From positions 7,378 through 71,377 of the forward strand of contig JAEZGX010000013.1 of NCBI GenBank assembly GCA_023416735.1: a stretch of 64,000 nucleotides of DNA, given 5' to 3'. The translations under genes and the position numbers were made by a program. The notes under the pieces are model-generated. The model did not search any database and was not told the DNA's origin. It worked only from the letters and a program-made list of their open reading frames with translations. Shown one piece after another: positions 33,927 through 41,480 of this stretch. How positions within the stretch are numbered: position 1 is the stretch's first letter; each line of letters begins with the position of its first letter. The DNA is from Verrucomicrobiota bacterium (GTDB taxonomy: Bacteria > Verrucomicrobiota > Verrucomicrobiia > Opitutales > Opitutaceae).

Positions 33927-34610
33927 ATGCGTCTCACTTATTTCGGCCACTCCGCTTTTCTTGTCGAAGTATCCGGCACCCGTCTCGTGTTCGATCCCTG
34001 GCTCCGCCAAAATCCTCACGGCTCCGTCGATCCCGCCACGCTCGCCTGCGATTACGTGCTCTGCTCGCACGCGCACGATGATCACATCGCCGACGCGCTC
34101 GAACTCGCGCACACGCACCGCGCACAAATCGTCGCGCCCTACGAACTCGCGCTCCACTTCGAAGCCCAGGGCGCACGCGTCATCGATCTCATGCCCGGCG
34201 GCGGCGTGAATCTTCCTTTCGGCCGGATCGAAATGACTCCCGCGCTCCACAGCTCCGCGCTCGAACTTCCAAACGGCGACAACAAATCCATGGGCGTCGC
34301 GAGCGGCTTCGTCCTCCGCACCGCCGACAAATCCCTCTACCACGCCGGCGACACCGCACTCTTCAGCGACATGCAGCTCATCGGCCGCCACGGCCTCGAC
34401 GTCGCCCTTATTCCCATCGGCGATTTCTACACGATGGGCCCGCGCGACGCCCTTCACGCCCTCGACTTTCTCCGCCCGCGCCTCGCTGTGCCGATGCATT
34501 ACAACAGCAACGAAAAAATCTTCGTCGACCCGCACGCCTTCGCCACCGCAGCCGCGCACGCCGGCCACGCCGTGCGCGTGATGAATCCCCGCGAAACGCT
34601 CGAGCTGTAG
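33927..34610 (+). CDS. Metal-dependent hydrolase of the MBL fold (UPF0173/UlaG-like)
   Basis: A 227-residue protein with the metal-binding HxHxDH signature as SHAHDDHI (His48, His50, Asp52, His53), later GDTALF and a C-terminal PMHYN. The opening MRLTYFGHSAFLVE and FDPWLRQNP is typical of the UPF0173 group of beta-lactamase-fold hydrolases. It is probably a two-metal phosphodiesterase or lactonase; the substrate is not defined for the family. It may be co-transcribed with the esterase gene 36 bp upstream. Confidence 0.93.
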   Translation: MRLTYFGHSAFLVEVSGTRLVFDPWLRQNPHGSVDPATLACDYVLCSHAHDDHIADALELAHTHRAQIVAPYELALHFEAQGARVIDLMPGGGVNLPFGRIEMTPALHSSALELPNGDNKSMGVASGFVLRTADKSLYHAGDTALFSDMQLIGRHGLDVALIPIGDFYTMGPRDALHALDFLRPRLAVPMHYNSNEKIFVDPHAFATAAAHAGHAVRVMNPRETLEL

Positions 34611-34679
34611 CGAAACACGCCTGCCTCCCCACGTCGGCGGTGAGCGTTTCCCCGAAAACGAAAAGCCACCCCTCTTCCG

Positions 34680-35480
34680 TTACTCCAGCGAATACACCCG
34701 CACGTAATCGATCCGATACTCCTGCGGAAACTCCGTCGTCTCGTCCGGATACTTCGGCCACAACCCACCGACCGCGAGATTCAACAACAGGAAGAACGGC
34801 GCATCATCGAAAACCCACTTCGCGCCCGCCGGCAGATCCTTCGGCGTCAGCGTCTGATAAATCTTTCCGTCGAGCAGCCAGTCGATGCGCCCACGCCGCC
34901 ACTCGACCGCGAACACGTGATACGCGTCCGCGAAGATCGCTCCGTCCGCCAGTGTCGTGGATTTCGTGATACCGTCCGCCCCGGAGTAGCCCGGCCCATG
35001 CAAGGTCCCATGCAACGTTCCCGGCGTATGGCCCACCATTTCCATCACATCGATTTCGCCGCACGCCGGCCACGGCACTTGTTTGATGTTGTCGCCCAAC
35101 ATCCAAAACGCCGGCCAGATCCCCTGGCCTTTCGGCAGCTTCAATCGCGCTTCGATGCGCCCGTGCGTCACCGCGTAGTTTCCGTGCGTTTTGATCCGCG
35201 CCGACGTGTAGCGTCCGTCCGCCCCGCGCACCGCCTTGATCACCAGCGCCCGTCCGTCCGTCGCTTCCGGATCTTCGACCACAAACGAATTTTCGCGCGA
35301 GTCCGTGTAGAGCTGAAGCTCCTGATTACCCCAGCCATTGTCGCCCAGGTCATGCACCCACTTTGAGGCATCAGGTCCGGATCCCGGCGGCTGGTTGAAT
35401 TCGTCCTGCCAGACAGGAGTCGAGGCAACGCAAGGAGTCATGAGAAAGAGAAGGAGGTTGAGAGTCCGCAGCGTTTTCAT
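34680..35480 (-). CDS. Secreted glycoside hydrolase family 16 (beta-glucanase/laminarinase-like)
   Basis: A 266-residue enzyme with a signal peptide (LLLFLMTPCVAS). The GH16 catalytic signature is GEIDVMEM: nucleophile Glu142, Asp144, acid/base Glu147. Other GH16 features are WQDEFN near the start, QELQLYTD, YTSARIKTHG, GRIEARLKLPKGQGIWPAFW and the final YRIDYVRVY. Most bacterial enzymes with this pattern cut beta-1,3 or mixed-linkage glucans. It starts 3 bp after the end of the symporter gene, which follows the TonB receptor, so substrate cutting and uptake are linked. Confidence 0.95.
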   Translation of the reverse strand: MKTLRTLNLLLFLMTPCVASTPVWQDEFNQPPGSGPDASKWVHDLGDNGWGNQELQLYTDSRENSFVVEDPEATDGRALVIKAVRGADGRYTSARIKTHGNYAVTHGRIEARLKLPKGQGIWPAFWMLGDNIKQVPWPACGEIDVMEMVGHTPGTLHGTLHGPGYSGADGITKSTTLADGAIFADAYHVFAVEWRRGRIDWLLDGKIYQTLTPKDLPAGAKWVFDDAPFFLLLNLAVGGLWPKYPDETTEFPQEYRIDYVRVYSLE

Positions 35481-35483
35481 GGC

Positions 35484-36935
35484 TCAGGCCGATGCGGCGG
35501 TGGATTTGCGCGCGGCAAGCTCGCGCTCGATTTGTTTCACCTGCGGCTCGTCGAGCCGGTAAAAGAAGATCGCGAGCCCCGCGAGGAGCGCGAAGACGCC
35601 GGGAATCAAACTGAACAACAGCGTGATGCCGTGAACGACCGCGGGCGCCTGCGACGCATTCGCTTCAAACCCGAGATAACCCAGCAGCCATCCAATCGTC
35701 GCCGCGCCGATCGCGAGCCCGACCTTCTGCACGAAAACCGTGACCGAAAAAATCAGCCCCGTCGCCCGACGCCCAAACTTCCATTCGCCGTAATCCGCCG
35801 TGTCCGCATAAAGCGACCACACGATCGCCGGTGTCGGCCCCGCCGCGAAACTCGCGACGATGTTGCACACATACAGCAGCGGCACGTTCTGCGGGTTCAC
35901 GAAATAGCACGCCGCGATGCCGAGCGCGTTCACGATCGTGAGCCAGATCATCAGCGATCGACGCGAGAAAAACTTCGTGAACAGCTTCGTCGAAAGCGCC
36001 CCCGCGATGAAGCAGAGAAACCCCACGAGATTGAAGGTCCCGATCAGCGACTCCTGCCCCACGACATATTTGAAATAGTAAATCCCCGCGCCATTTCGCA
36101 TGCCGGTGTTCGTGAGGTTGAGAAACGCCACGAAAAACAACACCAGCCACGGTCCGTTCCGCGTGAGATCGACCAGGTCGAGCTTCAACGATCCTTTCGT
36201 CGGCGTCGGCGAGACCACGCGCTCGCGCGTGTTCGCAAACGTGTAAACGAACATCCCGACCGAAATCACCGCGAAGATCGCCATCGTGTTTCGGAATCCT
36301 TGCGCCGCATTTCCACCTTCCGGCACCAGCACGTCCTTCAACGTCGGCACGAGCCAACCGATCAACAACGCTCCGAGAAACGCGCACGCGAAGCGATACG
36401 ACGACACCGACGTCCGCTCCTCCGACGAGGTCGAGATCACGCCCATCAACGCCCCGTAAGGCGTGTTGATCGCCAGATACGCGATGAGCACCGCCGTGTA
36501 GGTCACGTAGGCGAAGATCAATTTTCCCGCGGGACCGAACGCCGGGTTCGCGAACATCACGTATCCTAAAACCCCATACGGCAGCGCGCCCCACAGGATC
36601 CACGGACGAAACTTCCCCCAGCGCGTCTCCGTGCGATCGGCGAGCATGCCGACAACCGGATTCAACGCCGCCACCGCGATCGGCACGACGAACATCAGCG
36701 TCCCCACCGCGGCAGGATTCAGCCCGAAGATATCCGTGTAGTAATACGCGAGGAACAGGTTGAACGCCTGGAAGTAGAAATTCGACGCGGTGTCGCCGAG
36801 CCCGTAAGCCAGCTTTTCGCGGAAGGAGAGTCGTTCGGGGATAGCAGTCACGCGCGTGGAGGGGTTAAGAACGCGCCGACGTTCTTCCACACCCGCCGCC
36901 GCCTGACCATCCCGAGATTGAACTTCAGCACTCAT
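35484..36935 (-). CDS. GPH-family (MelB-like) sugar:cation symporter
   Basis: A 483-residue inner-membrane transporter with about twelve hydrophobic segments. The family signature is at the start (KLAYGLGDTASNFYFQAFN, LAYYYTDIFGL) and MLADRTETRWGKFRPWILWG forms the cytoplasmic loop 2-3. INTPYGALMG and YADTADYGEWKFGRRATGL are further GPH hallmarks. It imports glycosides, probably the oligosaccharides released by the neighbouring GH16, with a cation. It lies between the TonB receptor and the GH16 gene on the same strand. The first 40 residues are polar and may contain a later true start. Confidence 0.94.
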   Translation of the reverse strand: MSAEVQSRDGQAAAGVEERRRVLNPSTRVTAIPERLSFREKLAYGLGDTASNFYFQAFNLFLAYYYTDIFGLNPAAVGTLMFVVPIAVAALNPVVGMLADRTETRWGKFRPWILWGALPYGVLGYVMFANPAFGPAGKLIFAYVTYTAVLIAYLAINTPYGALMGVISTSSEERTSVSSYRFACAFLGALLIGWLVPTLKDVLVPEGGNAAQGFRNTMAIFAVISVGMFVYTFANTRERVVSPTPTKGSLKLDLVDLTRNGPWLVLFFVAFLNLTNTGMRNGAGIYYFKYVVGQESLIGTFNLVGFLCFIAGALSTKLFTKFFSRRSLMIWLTIVNALGIAACYFVNPQNVPLLYVCNIVASFAAGPTPAIVWSLYADTADYGEWKFGRRATGLIFSVTVFVQKVGLAIGAATIGWLLGYLGFEANASQAPAVVHGITLLFSLIPGVFALLAGLAIFFYRLDEPQVKQIERELAARKSTAASA

Positions 36936-36980
36936 GGTGGAGCCCAGCGTTCCCGCCGGGCTGTTCGATTAACCACGATC

Positions 36981-37003
36981 AAACCCGACCACACGTCGGG
37001 TTT
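36981..37003 (-). terminator. Hairpin between TonB receptor and symporter genes
   Basis: AAACCCGAC/GTCGGGTTT (9 bp, CACAC loop) lies 7 bp past the receptor stop. It has only three T in the stem foot, so it is more likely a partial terminator or mRNA processing hairpin lowering symporter expression relative to the receptor. Confidence 0.6.
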
Positions 37004-37009
37004 CACCGC

Positions 37010-39907
37010 CTAGAACGCATACCCGAACTCCAACCGCGCACTCCGTCCGGGCGCATAGATCAAACCATAAAGGTCTTTGTCGCCCGCGACATTGTAAACG
37101 TTGAGCTGAACCCATGCGTCGTGCTCGCGGAGCTTGAACGGATAACGCACCATCAGGTCGAGGTTCAGCCGCGGATCGTGCTTCAAGATCGTCAGCTCGC
37201 CCTGGCCGTTCGTTTGTTTCTGACCGGCGACCGTGACGCCCGAGAAATATTCGCGCTCCGATTCCCACTGGCCGCCAACACCGAACACGAGCCCGTTCAA
37301 CGGACCATCCGTGAAACGATAACTCGCCCACGCGCTGACGGCGTGTTTCGGCGTGTCGTCTCGACTCTGGCCTGCGCCCCAGCCGATACCCGTCCACGTC
37401 GAGGTGTCGCTTGGATCGGTATAAACCTCTTCGAGATCGTAGCCGGTCAAACCCCAGTTACTGTCCGGGAAATACCAGATCGCCCAGCGATTCTCCGGAT
37501 GCGGATACTTGATGAACTTTCCGGGATTCGTGATCACGCGCTTCGTGTGGGCATACGTCACGATGAACTGCAGGTTGTCGTTCGGCGTGAACATCAGCTG
37601 CGCGTCCCAGCCATCCGACTCATCCTGCTGCTGCACGTAGGACTGGTAGCCATTGCCGTCACCGCGATCCTCCCAGCCGTTGTTCGTGTGATCGTCGGCC
37701 GTGAACAACCAGCCCGGCCAACCCGGATTCGTCGTCTTCGTCAGATCGAAAACGCGATCCAGATACGCGGCGCCCGTCGACTGCGACGCGTTCACATACC
37801 ACTGATCGTTCAACTGGTAAATCGCGCCCGCCGCCACGCCCGCATTCCATTCCGACAAGGCCGCATCCGCCGCGCCGTTGCCGCCGTTGCTGCCGCCGGG
37901 CACGGTGCTCGGACTGAAGTTGCCGACGTTATAAATGATCGGACGCGTCGTATCGAACGTGCCTTTCAACGTCGGCATCCACCACTGGCCAAACGGCACG
38001 CCGGAACGCTTGATCTTGAATTTGCTGATCGTGCCCGAAATCCGGCCGTCGAGGAAATCGACCTTCACGCCGATTTCCTTGCTCTTCGCCGTCACCGGTC
38101 CGAGCGGATTCCCCGCCGCATCGCGCAAGCCTTCGAAATTCGGCTGAATGCCCGCCGCCTCGAGTCCGTAAACGCTCAGGTAATCCGTCAGCTTCACCGT
38201 CACGCCATACTGCTCGGTGTTGTCGCTCTGCGAGGGACGCGACACTTTGCTCTCGCTCGGATCGGGATGAAAGATCCGCGAGTCCACCGCGTTTTCGTTT
38301 TTATCGCGCCGACGCCCGGCCACCACCACCACGCGCTCATCGAGAAACTTGCCCTGATAAACGATGTAGTCGCCGGTGTTCTTCGCCTTGCTGGCGATGT
38401 GGTTGATATCGACCATCGGCACATCCGCCGAGCCATCGCCCTGCGTGCCGAAGCGAATGTAAGACGTATCGGTCGGACGCTTGTAATTGAACGTGTTGTT
38501 CGTCGTGCGCTTCAACCGCGTTGTGCGATCCGCCTCCTCCACCGAACGGCCGAGCAGGATGCTGTTGTCCATCTTCAGCCACTTGCGGTCTTCGAAGAGT
38601 TGAAAGGCATAGTTGAGCTCGAAGCGCGCCTGATCGCGGATGTTTCGCTCGGCTGTATCAGCCCATTGATACTCGAAAATCGTGTTCGGTGTCTCCGCCT
38701 GCTGAAACTCGCTCGATCCATTCGCGACGTCGATCGGGATCACCGTAATCGTATCGCGCAGCTCGACCGGCCCCACATTCTGGCGCATCGAGCCATTCAC
38801 GTCGCGCGCATCGAAGGTCACCCGCGAGCGATTGAAGCCGGCCAGGAAGTTGAGCCCGGGAAGCAACTCCTGCGTGAGCTGCGCCCGAATATTGTTCTGA
38901 TTGGAATTTCGAAACGTATCCGGGCCCGACCAGCGGAAGGTGCGATTGTCCTTCCCCGCAAATTGAACGAAGCCGGAGCTCTGCAAGCGGTCCGCCTGAC
39001 CGATCCCATCGATGTCGGAGCGCGCCCGCACGCTTTGGAATCCCAACGCGTCCTCCTCCTGCTGCCCCGCTTCGAAGTCGACTACGATGTGCGTCTTCTC
39101 CCACGGACGGAAGCTGAAGCTCGGCGAAATGAACCAGTGTTTCTCGTTGTAGAGCTCCGTGTGATTGCCCGTGTCCTGCACCGCGCCCGTCAACCGATAC
39201 GCAAACGTGCCTGCTTCGTTCAACGGCCCGGTCGTGTCGAACCACGCGCGCATGAAATCATGGCTCCCGTAATTCACGCCCACCGCCGAATGCCGCTCCG
39301 CCTCGGGCGCCTTCGGGAGATAATTCACGATACCGCCAAAATTCCCGATGCCATAAAGCAGCGCCGCCGGCCCGCGGATCACCTCGATGCGGCCGATGTT
39401 GATCGAATCGGTCGCGCTCTGACGCCGATAACCGTCGCGCAGCACGATGTCGGAAATGTAACCACGAATCTTATACGTCGACTGCGTCTTGTTGGCCGTC
39501 GCGCCTTCGGGATTGTGCACGCCTCCCGCGCCGTAAAACGCATTGGAGCCCTGGTCGTTTTGCGACTGCAGGATGATGCCCGCGCTATAACGCAAACTCT
39601 GCCGCAGATCCGTCGACCCGGTGTCGCGGAGAAACTGCTCCGTGATGACTTCGATGGGCATCGGCAGCTCCTTGATCGGCGTGTCCAGGCGCGTGCCCGA
39701 AATCGAATTGGTGGCGCGATAACCTTTGTCCTTTTCGGTGCTGACAACGAAAGGCGACAAACGGACGACTTCGTCCGATGCGCCTTCCTCCGTTGCAGTC
39801 GGCGACGCGGCAGTCTGCTGCGCGCGGGCGCTCGGTAAGCTCGCAGCCAACGCGAGCGTGCTCATCACGAATCCGGCGTAAAACGCCGAATGGGGTCGGG
39901 GGTTCAT
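37010..39907 (-). CDS. TonB-dependent outer-membrane receptor
   Basis: A 965-residue protein with a signal peptide ending SARAQ. EVVRLSPFVVSTEKDKGYRA, the TonB-box/plug entry common in Verrucomicrobiota receptors, is followed by the plug domain (SISGTRLDTPIKELPMPIEV, RVEVIRGPAALLYG-type motif seen as GRIEVIRGPAALLYGIGNFG, GGIVNYLPKAP). A long 22-strand barrel follows, ending ARLEFGYAF with terminal aromatic Phe. It drives energised uptake across the outer membrane. The GH16/GPH/LacI context points to an oligosaccharide rather than iron or cobalamin; no cobalamin riboswitch is visible upstream. Confidence 0.95.
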   Translation of the reverse strand: MNPRPHSAFYAGFVMSTLALAASLPSARAQQTAASPTATEEGASDEVVRLSPFVVSTEKDKGYRATNSISGTRLDTPIKELPMPIEVITEQFLRDTGSTDLRQSLRYSAGIILQSQNDQGSNAFYGAGGVHNPEGATANKTQSTYKIRGYISDIVLRDGYRRQSATDSINIGRIEVIRGPAALLYGIGNFGGIVNYLPKAPEAERHSAVGVNYGSHDFMRAWFDTTGPLNEAGTFAYRLTGAVQDTGNHTELYNEKHWFISPSFSFRPWEKTHIVVDFEAGQQEEDALGFQSVRARSDIDGIGQADRLQSSGFVQFAGKDNRTFRWSGPDTFRNSNQNNIRAQLTQELLPGLNFLAGFNRSRVTFDARDVNGSMRQNVGPVELRDTITVIPIDVANGSSEFQQAETPNTIFEYQWADTAERNIRDQARFELNYAFQLFEDRKWLKMDNSILLGRSVEEADRTTRLKRTTNNTFNYKRPTDTSYIRFGTQGDGSADVPMVDINHIASKAKNTGDYIVYQGKFLDERVVVVAGRRRDKNENAVDSRIFHPDPSESKVSRPSQSDNTEQYGVTVKLTDYLSVYGLEAAGIQPNFEGLRDAAGNPLGPVTAKSKEIGVKVDFLDGRISGTISKFKIKRSGVPFGQWWMPTLKGTFDTTRPIIYNVGNFSPSTVPGGSNGGNGAADAALSEWNAGVAAGAIYQLNDQWYVNASQSTGAAYLDRVFDLTKTTNPGWPGWLFTADDHTNNGWEDRGDGNGYQSYVQQQDESDGWDAQLMFTPNDNLQFIVTYAHTKRVITNPGKFIKYPHPENRWAIWYFPDSNWGLTGYDLEEVYTDPSDTSTWTGIGWGAGQSRDDTPKHAVSAWASYRFTDGPLNGLVFGVGGQWESEREYFSGVTVAGQKQTNGQGELTILKHDPRLNLDLMVRYPFKLREHDAWVQLNVYNVAGDKDLYGLIYAPGRSARLEFGYAF

Positions 39908-40257
39908 GGGGTGTTAGGTGTTGAAGGCTCCTGTCCGCGGGAACTCGTGAAGCGCCTGCCCCGCAGGTCGCACCACGATACGGACAAAGTGAATTGGGAA
40001 GGATCACCACGCCCTTGGGCGGGCCTGTTGCAGAAAGAGCCGACGCCGATCGGTAATGTCAACTTTTATGTGCATACATCATTGCACGGTGCAGTTGCAC
40101 GAACTTTATAGATATTAATCCGTTTTTATCAGCTACTTACGTATGGTTTCAAGCACATACACCTCCAGTTTTACCCAGATATTTTTTATCTTGTTGCATA
40201 ACTTTCCTCCTGTTTGTTGCTTCACACCGTGACCCCGCTCGTCCATATCGCTCCGCA
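39908..40257. other. Divergent regulatory region (350 bp) between TonB receptor and LacI-type gene
   Basis: It contains a small hairpin CCTGC-CCC-GCAGG at 39955-39967 in the receptor leader, an AT-rich stretch at 40060-40200 that probably holds promoters for both genes, and the dyad at 40083-40093. There is no long open frame with protein character in it. Confidence 0.6.
40083..40093. promoter_or_regulatory. Candidate LacI-family operator
   Basis: TGCAC-G-GTGCA is a perfect dyad around one base, with a further TTGCAC overlapping on its right (GTTGCACGAA). LacI-family regulators bind short dyads like this near their own promoter, here between the regulator and the receptor operon. Assignment is by position and symmetry only. 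Confidence 0.45.
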
Positions 40258-41343
40258 ATGCCCCGCCCTTCCCCGGCGAAAAGGTCCATGCCGCCGCTGA
40301 ATCAGGAGCTCATCGCGCAGCGCCTGAATCTCTCGCGCGCCACCGTCTCTCGCAGCCTCGCGAATCACCCCGCGATCAGCGAGGAGACGCGCCGCCGCGT
40401 GCAAGAAATGGCCGCCAAGCTCGGCTACCAGCAATCGCCCGGCCGGCTCGGCCGCCGCGGCAAGAATTCCCGCGCTCTCACCGTTGGCGTTCTCATCGGC
40501 ATCCCCGCCGAGAAGGTCGTCATGGCCACCTTCCCTTACATCCTCCGCGGCATCCAACAGCGCGCGGAAATCGACCACGTCACCATCGACGTCTGTTATC
40601 AGGCGCCCGCCGATTTCCACCCCGAATCCACACGCCAGCCGATCTTCCGCAACATGCGCCAAAACGACTGGCGCGGCGTGATTCTCATCTACCCGTTCGA
40701 GGAAAAAGCCGTCGAAATGATTTCGCGGCGCCTCTCCACCGTCGCCGTCCTCGAGAGCTACAGCCAGCCGAACATCGACATCATCGACACCGACGACGCC
40801 TCCGCCATGGCCTCGCTGGTCGAACGCCTCGCTGCCGCCGGCCATCGCCGCATCGGCTTCCTTTCCTGGGATTATCCCGTCGGTGGCCACTGGGTCGCCC
40901 GCCGTTTTAGCGGCTACGTCGAAGCCGTCTTTAACCTCGGCCTGGAATTCAACGAGAACTGGGTCATCAACGTCCGCCGCAATCTCCCTCCGGTAAAACC
41001 CCCTCAGGTCGCCGACACCGTCGCCCGCCTCGTGCGCGACGAACGCGTCACCGCCTGGGTCTGCGCCGCCGATCACCAAGCCTACCAACTCGCCCAAGAT
41101 CTTCCCGCCCGCGGTCTTCGCGTGCCCGAAGACTGCTCGATCACTGGCTTCGACGGCCTCGACCCCGCCCACGGCCACAAACGCGTCACCTCCATGCGCG
41201 TTCCCCACGAGCAAATCGGGTCCGCCGCCGTCGCGCGCCTCGTGAACCGCATCCAACATCCCACCGCCCCGCGGCGCAAAATCCTCGTCGAAGCGCAATA
41301 CATCGCCGGCGAAACCATCGCGCCCGTCGGCGTCCACGCCTAG
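40258..41343 (+). CDS. LacI-family transcriptional regulator
   Basis: A 361-residue regulator. The N-terminal helix-turn-helix and hinge helix (NQELIAQRLNLSRATVSRSL, NHPAISEETRRRVQEMAAKLGYQ) are LacI-type, although the first residues before it are a short basic tail. The periplasmic-binding-like effector domain follows (TVGVLIGIPAEKV...; GHRRIGFLSWDYPVGGHWVARRFSGYVEA; WVCAADHQAYQLAQDL; CSITGFDGLD). It is divergent from the TonB receptor operon and so is probably its sugar-responsive repressor or activator. The inducer is unknown. Confidence 0.93.
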   Translation: MPRPSPAKRSMPPLNQELIAQRLNLSRATVSRSLANHPAISEETRRRVQEMAAKLGYQQSPGRLGRRGKNSRALTVGVLIGIPAEKVVMATFPYILRGIQQRAEIDHVTIDVCYQAPADFHPESTRQPIFRNMRQNDWRGVILIYPFEEKAVEMISRRLSTVAVLESYSQPNIDIIDTDDASAMASLVERLAAAGHRRIGFLSWDYPVGGHWVARRFSGYVEAVFNLGLEFNENWVINVRRNLPPVKPPQVADTVARLVRDERVTAWVCAADHQAYQLAQDLPARGLRVPEDCSITGFDGLDPAHGHKRVTSMRVPHEQIGSAAVARLVNRIQHPTAPRRKILVEAQYIAGETIAPVGVHA

Positions 41344-41480
41344 AGGCGCTACCTCCCCGAAGCGGTCATTGATCGGCTCGCCTTCGTGCGCACTCGCGAC
41401 CGAACTGAATTGTTCCGGCTGGGAGACTCAAATCTCTCGCTTGCGAGGCTCCTCACCGCGTCTCACCGTCAGCCATCGAC

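Noticed and set aside
37121..39838. 905-codon plus-strand open frame antisense to the TonB receptor
   Set aside because: Very Arg-rich with no recognisable motif; the minus-strand frame has signal peptide, plug and barrel. Long antisense frames are expected at this GC content.
39908..40257. Cobalamin or other riboswitch upstream of the TonB receptor
   Set aside because: No conserved B12-box or other riboswitch core is visible; GH16, symporter and LacI context fits sugar control.
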